From Ornithodoros turicata (lineage: Eukaryota > Arthropoda > Arachnida > Ixodida > Argasidae), in the NCBI RefSeq assembly GCF_037126465.1, contig NC_088201.1:189994031-190058030 (forward strand): DNA of 64,000 bases, given 5' to 3'. Shown piece by piece: positions 33,744 to 45,657 of this stretch (within the stretch, counting starts at the first letter, position 1; every line of letters starts with the position of its first letter). The notes under the pieces were generated by a model. It had not been told where the DNA came from. It saw only the letters and a program-made list of their open reading frames with translations, and searched no databases. A program made the translations under genes and the position numbers.

Positions 33744-34833
33744 CCAGTCCTCCTAAGGTAACCGAGGATGCGGCTGTAGAGTATGTACCACTACGCCAAT
33801 CTACAACGTTGCAAGCTCATTGGCCTAGACTGTGTGCGCGCTCCGATTGGTCGACAATGTTTTGAAATCGCATTTTCTACGCGCGCATGTGCGTGCAGCG
33901 TTGGCGGCCGTTTCAACAGTTTCAGCACAGTTTCGAAATAGCTCGCATCGGCTGACACGGCGTCCGTTGTCTTGTGTTCCGTGTTTCGGTGATGTCAATC
34001 GGCAGAACAGTTTGGGATTCTACGCGTGTTGTGCTGTTTCTGGACACGACTATTATCCCAGGTACAGTCTATCAACTACGGAACTGGAATGATTCGTGGG
34101 TTGGAGCGGTTTGAGAGTGGCGAACGCGTTCGGGCGCCGTTGGATTTTGAGGGCTGATAACAAAGACGGGATTACGATTACGTGCCACAAAAGTGCCTTC
34201 CGCTCTGCAAGCAAGGAAAGAAGATGCTCATCATAAAATCGGCCGGCACGGCGTCCTCTTGCGTTCCGTGTTTCAGTGATGTCAATCGGCAGAACAGTTT
34301 GTAGAAGTGTTCGCTAGTTTATTCATGCGTCGATGTGATTCAGTGTGTGTTGTACGGTTCCTGGACACGACTACTATCCCACGAATATTCTATCAACTCC
34401 GGAACTGGAATGCTTCGTGAGTTGGAGCGGTTGGAGAGTGACGAACATGCTCGGGCCGTGTCGGATTTCGAGGGCTGTGTTCGTTTTGCTTCAAGTTCGA
34501 ACTTAGTTACAGTGCGTCAACAACGCAGTGGACTTTGTATTCACAGTGCACCCATGTTGCAGATCACTGAATCAGTGCTTTGTGTCAAATAAATGTTTCT
34601 TTTAGCCAAAAGAAGCTTCAGTTATTTTGAATATCGGGTAACGGCGGTAGGAGTGAAATCCGGTAGAAGTCGATGGTAGCCAGAACCGGCCGAAAGCTCA
34701 GCCAAAGTTAAGGCTCCTGATTGGCCGACTGGCATTGCATAATATCTACAACGTTGCATTCTCATTGGTCGCGTTCCCAGTGTTGTGTGAATTATCTCAA
34801 ACTATGGGCTCTATAGGGAGCTGTTGGAGCCTG
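33744..34833. repeat. Inverted copy of the H4 upstream block, without H4
   Basis: It matches 1039-2131 in opposite orientation. The promoter elements (ATTGG boxes, CTATAGGG near 34811-34818) are kept. Immediately after GGAGCCTG at 34833, where an H4 leader and gene should follow, a truncated LINE begins. From 32891 to 33743 I see a G run at 32957-32968 and no convincing gene. Confidence 0.8.
34335..34592 (+). CDS. Second copy of the 85-residue doubtful reading frame
   Basis: It has the same length, stop and overlapping AATAAA as the frame at 1280-1537, with about seven residue differences. No family is recognised. Retention may only reflect the recency of the duplication. Confidence 0.2.
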   Translation: MIQCVLYGSWTRLLSHEYSINSGTGMLRELERLESDEHARAVSDFEGCVRFASSSNLVTVRQQRSGLCIHSAPMLQITESVLCVK

Positions 34834-36312
34834 GGCAATTTCCGCGATCAAAAGCACAAACTGCGCTTCCGCATGGCGGGGATGAGGCACAGGCGAGAGG
34901 AAGCGCACAGCAGAGAAGGGGATTCCCGTACCCGGAACACGTCAGCGGCGCACCGAAGCAGAGCAGCCGAAGTAAACAGACTGCGTAGGCATGCTGTAGT
35001 GTCTCTACGCTTCCGCATACCCGGCACCGGGGAGTCACGGGGGTCGGAGGAGCGATTGCCCTCGGAAACGCACAATGCCATGCGCCAGTCTCCACATGAA
35101 CGATGCGCGGCTGGAATCCAAGAACGGAGCCGTTAATAGATGCCAAGCCGGCACCGCTGGGAGAAGGTCATTGACAAGGGGGGAGGGGGGGAAGGTTCCG
35201 GGCCCAGCAGCGTGACGATGTCGCCGAGCCGGAGTGCGTGCACATCGCAGCCAGGGGAGCGAGTCCGTATCACGGACATCGCGTCTGCCGCCTCTGCATA
35301 AAAATCCAGGGGAGCGGCAGCCCGAGGCACGGTGTGTGACAGGGGGACGTCAAAGAACCTAAGCTTGTAACTTAGGAAGAAATGGGTTAAGGTAGTGAGG
35401 GGCTGCGCTGTCGAGTGCGCGCAGCGTCCATCGCAGGTGAAGGGCGCGGGCTACCACGGTAAGATCGGGTGTGCCTCACCCCGGCTGCGTCGCGAGGTAG
35501 TTGCACGATAACGAGGGGGAGCTGTTCAACAGCAAAGCCCCAGAAAAAACGGTAGATTTCCGTGTGCACTCGAACGCGCGTGCGACGCGGCACCATCAGT
35601 AGGCTTGCGATGTAAGTCACTACTGAGAACAGTATGCTGCGCACAATGTTGGCACGAGCGGCGAGGGAGGTCTGTAATTGTTTGTACAGGCTCACCCGTT
35701 CACTCAGAGTGTCAGTAACACGGATCCACGTGCTGGAGAGGACCGCGGCGCCCGAATAGAAAACCGAGCACCTTCACTTGGTTCACTGCACCAACACCAC
35801 ACACTGCACCATCATAGTTTCCCAACGGCACACTTGTCGATGTTGAGCTGCGCTCCACTTGCGGCACAATACTCCCCGCAGATGGCGATCACACGGTTCA
35901 CGGATGATTCGTTCGGAACGACGACTGTTACGTCGTCCGCGTACGCGAACGTGGGAACACACACTGGGGCACCAGGGAGCGGCGTGCGCGCGATGCGAGA
36001 GTCGCACCAAACACGTTGGAGCAAAGGCTCAATGCATAGTACATACAGAGCGGGCGAAAGCGCGCATCCCTGCCTTACGCCGCGCTCGATAGGAAAAGAG
36101 TCACTCACAAAACCGTTAACGATCACCCGTGATTCGGGTGCCCTATACAGGGTTGTAATTTTCATTACAAACGCGTGTGGAAGGCGCGCGGTACTCATGA
36201 CATCAAATAGGTACAGACGACTAAGGCGATTGAAGGCTTTCTCCTGGTCTAGTGTTAACACAAGACTGGGGAGGTCGCGATCGATCACCCACTCTATCAG
36301 GTCATGCAAAGC
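34834..36312 (-). mobile_element. Tx1-like LINE, downstream half (RT core and zinc motif)
   Basis: On the minus strand 36309-35812 carries the RT palm: LVLTLDQEKAFNRL, an intact GVRQGCALSPALY and FAYADDVTVVV. The thumb (35695-35387) and the zf-RVT motif CRVCGSVETLQHAYAVC (35146-34811) follow. The 3' end is missing; it stops at the inverted histone block. It begins exactly where the upstream half at 42481-46310 leaves off, less about 50 residues, so both are probably one LINE split by an insertion. Confidence 0.75.
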
Positions 36313-36438
36313 AGTCTTGGGTAGTAACTAAGTTACTTTTAACTTGTAACTGAGTTACAGTAACAGTTAGTTACAGTTTTTAACCCTGTATTTTTTAAGC
36401 GGATTATTCTTGAATGTTTTATTTTTAAACGTTTATTC
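36313..36438. mobile_element. hAT-like terminal fragment
   Basis: CAGTCTTGGGTAGTAACTAA at the left edge and repeated AGTTAC/GTAACT units resemble the ends of a widespread hAT type whose termini contain GTAACTAGTTAC arrays. No matching right end was found, so this is a solo end, cut by the TTAA element that follows. Confidence 0.4.
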
Positions 36439-37609
36439 TTAAAGCTCAGCTACGCCGATTTTCGAGTGTTACAGAATGGAGTGGTACTGACACGATGTGT
36501 TCATAAGGGAACACTGATTATGTGTGCAAAATAGTTATCCCAAACTCCTCGCGGTTTTTCGAAAAAGTGAATTTTTAGTTTCACTGACATTCCGTCTTGT
36601 GGCCCGCAAACCCTGTGTCGACGACACATTCGTGGTCTGCCCGCGCTCCGGCTTGCCATGACTTTTGGCTTGGTTTCTTCCGCCAAGCCGGCCAGTTTCT
36701 TCTGCCGAGCCGTCTGCTGCGCAGATTCACATTGGGGAAGTGATAAACAGTTCGCTATTAGGGAGCCAGTATATTTCTGGACTTCACTAAACCCACGAGG
36801 AACGTGAGTTTTGCTTCCTTCGACTGCAAAGCATTTGCTAGGCCAGTACAGACTTCCTGGTGTGATTCGTGTTCTGTGCTGCGTGCCGAGAATGCGTGAG
36901 CGTTTTGCTCCCGTCTGCAAGAACACTTCTGCATGCAGTTCCAATGTTTCAAACCACAATTTTCCGAAAGGCGAAAGAGAAATCTATTGACTGCAACAAT
37001 CGGTTACAACTCCGACTGGGTGCCACCTTCGAAAGCAGCGATTTAATCTGTTCATCTGGCTCATACGAATGTTACGGAAGCAATGCGCAACTTGTTTCAC
37101 AAGAAGCCGAAGACGTCTCGTCCGGGATGCTGTGCCAACCTTATCTGCAACAGGAGATTGCAGGGGCAGGACTAGGCAGCAGATAAAGGTAAGACGCGTA
37201 ATGTTAGACAAGTCAGTCATGCGGTGCAAATTGCATCACGTAGAAGAGAAAAATACGCTATCTGTCAGTTACTGCTTCATCCTTTAGAGATTAGGCCCCA
37301 GCGGGTGTATTCTCAGTACAGATTTGGAATTGCCTTTTTTGTTAAATGATTGCGCAGGCATTCTGGCACCACCGAAAAGCTTGCACTCCACGTCTCAACT
37401 ATCACCGTCTGGGTTTCAAGCTGAAGGCTGTCACCAGTGCCAACCAGACGCCCCTTCAAAGTTCATCTGTTTTTATTGACGGAACAGTGACACCTGGTAC
37501 TGAGACATTTCATTTTCTGATTAATCAAGTGCATTCCATCACTTGTGCTCGACTTCTTGTGTTCGCATACCCTTGCTGTTGCTCACTAGCTTAGAGCAAC
37601 CATGCATGA

Positions 37610-38070
37610 GGTGCCAGCGCTTTCAGAGTACATTTAAGCAGTATCATCGTATCATATCCACGGTAGCACATCTTGTGTATTTTGAGTAAGGTATAGATTG
37701 AATGTTGGCTCAGCTGTTGTATTTTGGTCACAAATAAGGTGTTCTTCCAGAGCGCTCAAGGGCAGTTCAAGCAGTTTCATGTGTGGAACAGCACATACTT
37801 TTTCTCAGTTTTGACTAAGGTAAATCGAAATCTTCCAGTTGATGTCTTTCGGTCATAAATTATGTTTTTCGAGACATTCGAACAGCATCATGTGTGCAAC
37901 AGTACATACTTTTTCTCAGGTGAAGTAGGGCAAATCTGTCCGCCGTGGTGTTCTGGCAGTGCAGCAGAAGCTTGTGTTGCATTCAAGTGGTATCATGTAT
38001 ACAAAAACTTGTTTTATGCCTTTCTGTAGCTGCTGTACTAATATTGTGAGTACAGAGACATTCCTGCAGA
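37610..38070. repeat. Diverged tandem repeat, roughly 110-130 bp units
   Basis: The motif AGCAGTTTCATGTGTGGAACAGCACATACT near 37770-37800 returns as AACAGCATCATGTGTGCAACAGTACATACT near 37880-37910, with weaker copies near 37635-37680 and 37975-38010. Each is followed by TTTTTCTCAG or similar and a GGTCA/GGTCATAAA stretch. At least three units are recognisable. No reading frame crosses them. Confidence 0.55.
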
Positions 38071-38527
38071 ACATATCAGAGCATCTTGTGTGCTATTGTT
38101 TGTATCATCTGCAGCAGTATATTGATAATGTTAATTATTCAATGACTTCAGCTAACATTTACATTCTTACTTCCAGGTAAACCTGTCACGCAGATGCCCT
38201 GCCCCTTGGTATACATAGTTCAAGATTGTACCGAAACAATCCACCTGGAGCATTATTCTTCAATTGGCAGTGGCATTACTATCACAACACACCACATACT
38301 GCATGTCTATGGTGCGTGTACAATGCATCAAACCTATTCTCAGGTACAGGCCAGCTGGTACGCAATTACAACATGAAACAACTGACACAGAGACCGTAAA
38401 GTCATGCCTTTTCCTCCGCGCCTCGGGTTTCATGTTATTATCCTCACATGCAGCTCAATTCGCCTGTGCTGTGCAGCATGAGCAAAAGCATATATTGTTT
38501 GTGGTCACATGACACGGAACATAAATA

Positions 38528-39238
38528 CAGTGAAACCTTCCTATGTTGGACACCCGTGGTGCAGCCGAAGCGTCTCCTACTTATAGAGGTGTCCGAGTTA
38601 CAGAATATGACGGCAACAAAAAATGGAAGAGATCACAGCTGTGAGAAATGTCCCCCTTCTTCAATTTAAGGTCCTTAGTGGTACCTGGTGGTGGTGCCTG
38701 GTAGTGGTACCTCTACCCACTCTTCACTGATAATTATTACTGATTTTAGTATATTCTATTCCGTTCAGATTCTGCTCAATGGCATTACCTCTGCAGCTTT
38801 TCGAGCAGCAAGGACATGTCTCTGAAGCATCAGCCCACTTCTCATAGCTTTGGTGCAGTGCTCGTTCAAAGGCTCTAGACAAACTGAAGACAAGTGCCCA
38901 CATAAAGAATTACAATGTAGACTGACAGCACTTGTTTTTGGACTCTAAAAACTAAAGCAACAAAATGCTGAGACCAGTATAGGGGAAAAAAGGGGGCAAA
39001 AGTCAAGGCCACTGGCTCATTTTGGGTCTATTTGGTGCAAAGATGGGCCGATATTGAGGTAATTTGGCCAGGGTTTTGTCCGACTTTGCAAGGAAAACCC
39101 TATCCTACTTCCAAGATAGGGAGGTGTCCGACATAGAGAATTTCGTCCCCATGTAGTTTCAATGGGAGCCTGCCCGTGCAATGAAATCATGGGGAGTTGT
39201 CCGAGGTAGGAAGGTGTCCAACTTTGGAGGTTTTACTG
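38528..39238. mobile_element. Tigger/pogo-like non-autonomous element
   Basis: The left end CAGTGAAACCTTCCTATGTT and the right end, inverted CAGTAAAACCTCCAAAGTTG, are flanked by TA on both sides (38526-38527 and 39239-39240). A TA target duplication and CAGT(G/A)AAACCT ends fit Tigger/pogo elements of the Tc1/mariner superfamily. Internal GGTGTCCGA units repeat near both ends. At 711 bp it has no transposase frame. Confidence 0.75.
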
Positions 39239-42200
39239 TACTATAGAGCATTCTACATCATGTAATCTAACAGTTGTTCATGTTTGGATATTTTAACCAT
39301 GGAATTTACCCTGCATGCACCATACCATGTCTAAACACGAACAACTGCTAGAGAGCAGCATGTACTGTTTCCGTATAGCACTTATGGCTTGCGTCCTGTG
39401 ATCGGAAACAGTGGTGTCTTTTTTCTGCTAGCATACAACCAGCAAACTACAGTAAAGATTTAGAAATACTCTGTCATACCATAAAGCACTATGGGAAATG
39501 GCAGTTTGAAAAACTGGAGAAGACTGTCATTAGATTGGGGGAAATGTTCTACAGTGAAATTTTTTACAGTGTGTGCTGTACCACGTAATGCACTGCAGGC
39601 CTACCACAGTATGGTAACGCTCTGAATACTGATTTGCTCAAAAAAGGAACGTGTGCATTTCTTGTACTAACTTCCCCTTATGCAAGGTTGTAGAAAAATG
39701 TTTTCAGCTAATGGGGAGGGAGAGGACATCATTCTGGAGTCTCGTTGACCTACAATGTGTCGTGTGTGAAGGTCATTTTGAAGAGTGTAGGTGGTACAAG
39801 ACTGTGTTCCCACATTCTTGGCAGTGTTGACTAATAACCATAATAAAGTAGAGGGCACATTTGTTCCTTCATAGATTTGTGTCATGGCAAAGTATGTAGA
39901 GATACATCTGTCTCAACATGCAGGTGACAAAACTGCTTTTTATGCCTTAACTATGACAAATAGTTGTCTGTTCAGCACCACTAATCATGTGCCGGCCTCC
40001 AGGACATGTCTGTGACATTCCAAAGTGATTAACATGTCCCGTAGATGTGTGCAATGCTGAAGATGACTGTACCTTCTATGGATTCTTGATTCAAGAAAAG
40101 TACTGTGTGATTTACTAACAGCAGTGAAGGTACAGCACCTGGCTGTACCTCTATATAAAAATATGTAAAGTTTGCCGAAGGAAACATCATGAAGGTCCAT
40201 AGCAAAAAACCCTGAGACGAGGGATAGGAAGGGACATACACAATGTCTCAACATAGCGTGTTTGTGTCCCTTCTTGTATCTCCTCTTCAGGTCTCGCCAT
40301 CATGGACACTATCACCAGCTCGCTTGCTGTTGAACCGTTCTTTCAACGATAAGGGTCACTTTCATGGACTGGATGGCAGCCAACATGCTGTCAATAAAAA
40401 GAATGGAAGGAGCTCAATATGATCCTTAGGCTGTGCGTGGTCATTGCTTTCTGACAAATGGTGACTTAGAATTTCAGGACAGTGCCTGCAGTGGTAGTAT
40501 TCTTGTGTTCTCACCCTTGACGCCCATTGTGTGTCATCGGTCACCTGTAATCTGCTAATATGCACATAGCTAAAACAAAGTATATTTGTATTTCTTTGAA
40601 TACAGTTGGTACAGCACATTGTTTTTTACATGTTCTTTAGAAAATATAAATAAAAAATTATCTACTCTGCAAGTCTCCTGTCAGCTCTACAGAGCAGCTT
40701 CGAATTTCACTAGAAGCCACGTGTGAAACCTAGACCAAACTAGTGTTGAACGTAGATAGATACTATTATTATTATTAGATCATAGGTCAGGCTTAGGTCC
40801 TGGTTGGTAGCAACGCATTTGAATCTTATTAAAAATTGGTGCAGGAGATGACCAACATAACTAAATACACCAACTGACTCTCGCAAATTTTGTGGTGTTA
40901 TACTTTTGAAACAACATTAATACGCTGCAGTGGTGTTTTCTCCTTTGTTCCTTTTAACCTAGAAATATTAGGTCTTCGGCATCACCAGACTTAGTTGCTG
41001 AGCATGCAGTTATTTACGTTGAGCACTGCAGTTTCATGTTTGTTTCTCTGGACAAGCAAGCCCGCTTCCCCATTTTGATAAGAGTATTCCAGCTTTGACA
41101 GGGCATTTGTGGACAAGGAAAACATGTGGACTATTGTGTATTTTGCTATGAAGTGCACCGTACAAGGCAGAGGACACCATCAACCATTTCCACCAAGGTT
41201 ATTAAATTTGTGATAAAGTACATATACCTTTTGTCACTGACTAATTTGGTGGCAAAGTTACTTGAGTGGCAGTTGTGCAATTTTAAGCACATGTTTAAAA
41301 AAAATAGGATATGGGAAGTGCTGACTGGTTGAACATGTGGAGTACCCAATATAATAATTGGGGGTTTACGTCGCGAGACACCTGAGTGTCGAATACACAG
41401 CACAGTGTAATGTTCCTTATTCTGGCAATGTTAGCATGGTTCAAGAAGTGGGAAATGTTGCACTACCCTTAATAACATCTCTTGGGCCTAGCAAACAGGA
41501 TACACATACCCTGATCTGAAGACACTATGCCTAACTCAAAAGCAATATGAGATCGACCCGTACGTGTTTATTTGCGAAACTATTATGAATGAAATATGGC
41601 CTGTGTGGTATAGAACAATGCGCACACTCAAGTAAACATGCAAAAAATACGTATAAGGGCTCTCGACCTACATGCCGCGATGCGCTCTACGAGATAAACA
41701 ACACACTACAAAACTACATCCAACACTTCTTGTGCGGGGCAACTCTAATGAGCACTTTCATATAAACGACGAATGGTTCAACGAATGCAGTTCGAGTGGT
41801 CACGATACATTCCTACGTCGTTCATTGCAGTCGCGCTATGATGCTGCACAATATATGTATCTCGTGTAACAAGCCTGGCAATCGCACGATGTGCATGGGC
41901 AGAAATACGGCCTTCTTTCTTTGAAGACCAGTCCTCTGCAGGTATATGCTCAAACGATCACCAAGTCTCACGTTGTTGCTCAATCGCTCCCATTCCTGCA
42001 CTTGTAGTAAAAGCAGCAAACGGGTTGACATGAATGGCAGCTGAACGGTTGAACTGCGAAGTTCTCGAGCACATAATCACAATTTCACGCCGAAAATGAT
42101 GTTGAGGTGAGTTCGCGGTTGTTGTTTCCATCGTTCAATAGTTCTCGGGATTACCTCGGACGAAACGCTCATCGTAGCCGGCGGCCATAACTGGATTTCC

Positions 42201-43030
42201 TCGCAAACGGGAGAAGACGCGAGGGAAGTCAGAGAAAGCCTCAGCTTTCATCCAATCAGACGCACGATTCTCTATCTACGTAGATGGAGCAGGTTTATCC
42301 CATCTACGTCACAAAAATGGCTGCGCCCATGGCTTGTTTTGGTTTCTTTGATGAATTAATTTTCGTAATAGGAAGACAAAATTGAGAAACGAAGGTGCGT
42401 TTCGGGGGCAGTTGGATGTGCTCGTTCTGAATATCACAACCGTTCCAACACATCGGGAAATCGGCGTAGCTGACCTTTAATGGTGGATTTCGGGGACCCC
42501 CCGTCCTTGCAGAGGAGGGTAATAAGTCCCTCAGACATCGACCGCGGGAGGGATCCCGCCCGTAGGCAGATTTTCACAAGCATGGTGAAAGCAGTTCCGA
42601 GGACGCCCTAGAAACGGAGGTAGAATTCCGGTGGAAGACCGTCCGAGCCAGGGGCACGGCCGCGCGGAAAGGAAGCGAGCGTTGCTCGCAACTCCCCGAG
42701 CGTGACGTCACGATCGGCAACATTCGGCTCCTCGTGCGGAGGGAGAAAGGGGAATCCCCTCGGGCTGGCTGCGTCGGCGGTGTAGAGGCGTCGGTAAAAG
42801 TCTGCGCATGCGTCGACCACAGCTGACGGCTCGTCGGCGATGGGGCCGGCGTTGTCAATGCCACTGGTGAGAACACAGAGCCTCTTGGCCGAGGCGACGG
42901 CGGAGTAACGTGCGCGAGCAAAAGGCTTCGCGCTCCCACTGTTCCGTGCGTTGCGATGCTTCAAAGCGGTCCCATTGCTGGCGTAGTAGAGTACGTAGCT
43001 TGGTGCGGAGCCTCTGGATGGCTTCGCACA

Positions 43031-43138
43031 TGTGGTGACAACAACGAAGACGAGCGCGAGCCTCGTGCCCATCAGTTGATCGGAATCAGTTTTGGGTTTG
43101 ATTCCGTCGTTACCAGACGTTGCCTCGCTCTCTCCACA
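43031..43138 (+). repeat. 5' LTR of the CsRn1-like element
   Basis: 108 bases with TG...CA ends; the same length as the LTR at 45658-45765. The two differ at several positions (for example CCCATCAGTTGATCGG against CCGATCAATAAATCGG), so the insertion is not recent. Very short LTRs are unusual for Gypsy elements. Confidence 0.85.
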
Positions 43139-43162
43139 CTGGTGACCAGGACGTCCTTTACC

Positions 43163-43822
43163 ATGGACGGTACGCCGCCTGCACCCTTGATCTCGCATTT
43201 CGTCATCAAGCTACCACCATTCATTCGGTCCCGGCCTGACCTATGGTTCAGTCAAGCGGAATGCCAGTTCACGCTGGGCCACATAACTTTGGCGACAACG
43301 AAGTTGCACTATGTAATGTCCGTTCTGCCCGAGGATGTGCTTGTCGGGGTCGCCGACATTCTAACCTCTCCTCCCCCGAATGACCCTTACGCGGCACTCA
43401 AGACTGCCGTAATCGCCCGGGCATCGCCTTCAGATCGACAGCGCCTGCATGAGCTCGTGTCGAACGAGCCTTTAGGTGACCGGAAGCCCTCTCAGCTCCT
43501 CCGACGTCTGCAGCACATCCTCCGGGGTTCTACGCCGTTGTTGGATGACAGAATGCTCCGCGAGGTTTTCCTTTCCAAGCTTCCTCCTTCGGTCCCGATG
43601 GTCTTGGCAGCCTCGGGCGAAGCTAACCTCCAAGCGTTAGCGGAGCGTGCGGACAAGCTCACGGAATTAGCCAGTGAGAGAGATTCCACTGCCTGCATCA
43701 CCGCACTGCAGAAGACCCCCGCAATGACCCAGGTGGCACCTGTCAGACGGCAGTCTCAGTCAACGACCAAGCCGAGTTCGCTTCTCTGCGTCAGCAGGTG
43801 CGCCGCCTCGCGGATGTTATAG
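43163..43822 (+). CDS. gag: CsRn1-like Gag
   Basis: The ATG at 43163 (MDGTPPAPL) lies 25 bases past the 5' LTR. The 220-residue frame shows the typical capsid motifs of arthropod CsRn1-type Gag proteins: KLPPF, DLWFSQAECQF, a TTKLHYVMSVLP stretch, DPYAALKTAVI and GDRKPSQLLRRL. Gag would form the particle around the RNA. The C-terminal Cys/His region is shifted into other frames (43798-44130) and is not intact. Confidence 0.8.
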   Translation: MDGTPPAPLISHFVIKLPPFIRSRPDLWFSQAECQFTLGHITLATTKLHYVMSVLPEDVLVGVADILTSPPPNDPYAALKTAVIARASPSDRQRLHELVSNEPLGDRKPSQLLRRLQHILRGSTPLLDDRMLREVFLSKLPPSVPMVLAASGEANLQALAERADKLTELASERDSTACITALQKTPAMTQVAPVRRQSQSTTKPSSLLCVSRCAASRML

Positions 43823-44109
43823 AGTATCTCCGTTTCGGTGCTATCGCTCCCCGCCGCTCCTCTTCTCCGCGCCCTGCGGGTCATCTGCGCCCCACGCGCG
43901 GTACCCGGTCGACACCAGCAAGGTCTCAGTTCTCTTCATCACCGTCACCTCCACCTCGTACTCTCTGCTTACCAGCAGCCGTTTTGGTCGTCGTGCAAGG
44001 CGTTGCGAATCGCCTTGGTCAGCGTGCTTCCAGCCTCCGCCGAAGATCGCAGACGTCCCCCCATTTTGTACCTGAGAGCAGTAAACGGGTCACGTATACC
44101 CGTCTAATA

Positions 44110-44990
44110 TCGCCGTTCCTTGACTCTTGATTTCGGACTCCTAAGAGTACTTCACTGGGTCTTTCTTGTCGCGGACACAGCGCACAGCATCCTAGGTAGC
44201 GATTTTCTGGCTCATCACAACATTCTGGTCGACGCCGCCTCGACACTCTTACTGGCCTCACAGTAAACGGCGTATCGGCAAGAGTAGCTTCGACTGGTCT
44301 CGCTACTCCGCTACCAAGTGACGCGACTTATGCCGCGATACTAAATGATTTTCCATCATTGACATCGCAGTGCGACTGGACGATGCCGGTCAAGCGTCCT
44401 GTCGTCCACCGTGTATGCATCAACGGCCAACCAGTTTTTGCTAAGGCTCGTCGGCTGAGCCCCGAGAAGCTTGCCATCGCGCGTCAAGAATTTGATCACA
44501 TGCTGGCGGTCGGCATAGTAAGACCATCGTCCAGCAATTGGTCATCGCCTTTGCACGTGGTCCCTAAGAAGACTGGTGAGACCATATGGTGATTACCGCG
44601 CACTAAATCTAGCAACGATTCCCGAACGTTACCCATTGCCCAACATATCAGACTTCACCGCGAGTTTAGCCGGAGCGAAACTTTTCTCAAAAATCGACTT
44701 AACAAAAGCATACCACCAGATTCCCACGGCAGAGGAGGACGTTCCCAAGACCGCCATTGTAACCCTTTCGGCCTCTTCGAATTCCTCCGAATGCCTTTCG
44801 GACTCCGCAACGCTGCACAATCTTTCCAGCGCTTTATCGACAACGTCACACGGGGCCTACCTTTCGTTTTTGCATACCTCGATGACCTGCTTGTGGCCAG
44901 CGCTTCCCAGGAAGAGCACTTGCAGCACCTGCGTGCCTTATTCCACCGCCTCTCCGAGCATGGATTACTCATTAAAGGGTCTCTGACCAG
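44110..44990 (+). pseudogene. pol: CsRn1-like Pol fragments: protease end and RT
   Basis: Protease remnants include ILGSDFLAHHNILVDA near 44190-44235. RT begins near 44390 with VVHRVCINGQPVFAKARRL and PSSSNWSSPLHVVPKK, then a stop or frameshift near 44580. DYRALNLATIPERYPLP, KIDLTKAYHQIP and, in another frame, MPFGLRNAAQSFQRF and catalytic YLDDLLVAS follow near 44870. RNase H and most of the integrase are gone. Confidence 0.75.
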
Positions 44991-45500
44991 AACCTGGTCA
45001 ATGTCCTTATTTGTATGGATAACGAACCTACATCGTGCCTCCAAGTTACAACTGAAACGTTTCCTCTCTGCCAAACCGCGAACTATTCCAAACAAGGAGA
45101 CGAAAAGCGGTTTCGATTTCTGCCCTCAACTCGTGCGATCAGCGCAGAACTCTAGCTATTATGCAGTGGTTTTCCCATGTGTATGACGTCAAACGCCGGC
45201 GACGTTTATTGGTGGAAAGTCCACACCGGAAGTTCGTGTGGTCTCTGGGCGCTTTTTCAATATGGACGTGGAAGCACAGCGGAGTCAACAAGTCAGCTTT
45301 TCAGCTGCCTTTCAGCAGCTTAGAAGGACCTGCTACGTGAAGCAGAGTTTGGAGGTCTTGCTTTTGAAATGTTGAGCTGCGAATCGACTTCACAATGAAG
45401 AGGCAGTTCCAACGACAGACTGTTAGATGAGCTTTCAGCATCCATCATGATGAAGCCAATGAACAGTTTGTGTAAATTTTTTTGCGACTAAATACTTCGT
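44972..45500. other. Foreign-looking segment within the CsRn1 element
   Basis: The RT stops at ATTAAAGGGTCTCTGACC and integrase-like sequence resumes near 45510. The intervening 0.5 kb does not read as RNase H or integrase in any frame. TTAA followed by AGGG at 44972 is the kind of end used by TTAA-specific transposons, but no matching right end is visible. It may be a transposon fragment left by a deletion. Confidence 0.35.
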
Positions 45501-45657
45501 CATAAACTACAACGGCAGACCGGAAACAGTCTCCGTTGAGCGTCTCAAGCCTGCTTTCACTGAAGCCCCTGTTCCGACCACTGGTCCTTCAACCGATTAC
45601 CACTCCGCCAATACCCTGTTTGGAGGAGACTTCGTCTTTTCTAGTGGGGGGGCTACA

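Larger units (their letters stand above)
36439..42480. mobile_element. TTAA-flanked inverted-repeat element, about 6 kb, transposase not recognised
   Basis: The left end is TTAAAGCTCAGCTACGCCG at 36439 and the right end, inverted, is TTAAAGGTCAGCTACGCCG, ending at 42480. Identity runs 23 bases with one mismatch. TTAA target duplications are used by piggyBac and Kolobok elements; the ends begin AG rather than CCC, so Kolobok is the closer guess. Inside I see only short frames, a tandem repeat at 37.6-38.1 kb, a Tigger-like MITE, and a possible minus-strand first exon MAAGYDERFVR at 42189-42157 with a GTAATC donor. No catalytic motif is visible. A scrap of another repeat (ATTGGGGGTTTACGTCGCGA) lies at about 41357. 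Confidence 0.6.

Noticed and set aside
41140..41400. Short frames around 41.1-41.4 kb as a gene
   Set aside because: They overlap on both strands, match no family, and include a scrap of a common repeat (ATTGGGGGTTTACG).
42405..42475. THAP-like start (AVGCARSEYHNRS) on the plus strand at the right end of the TTAA element
   Set aside because: It points out of the element and runs into the inverted end within about 20 codons, with no downstream THAP residues.
42978..43162. N-terminal extension of Gag from the ATG at 42956
   Set aside because: This part of the frame covers LINE sequence and the 5' LTR; the Gag-like similarity begins only after 43163.
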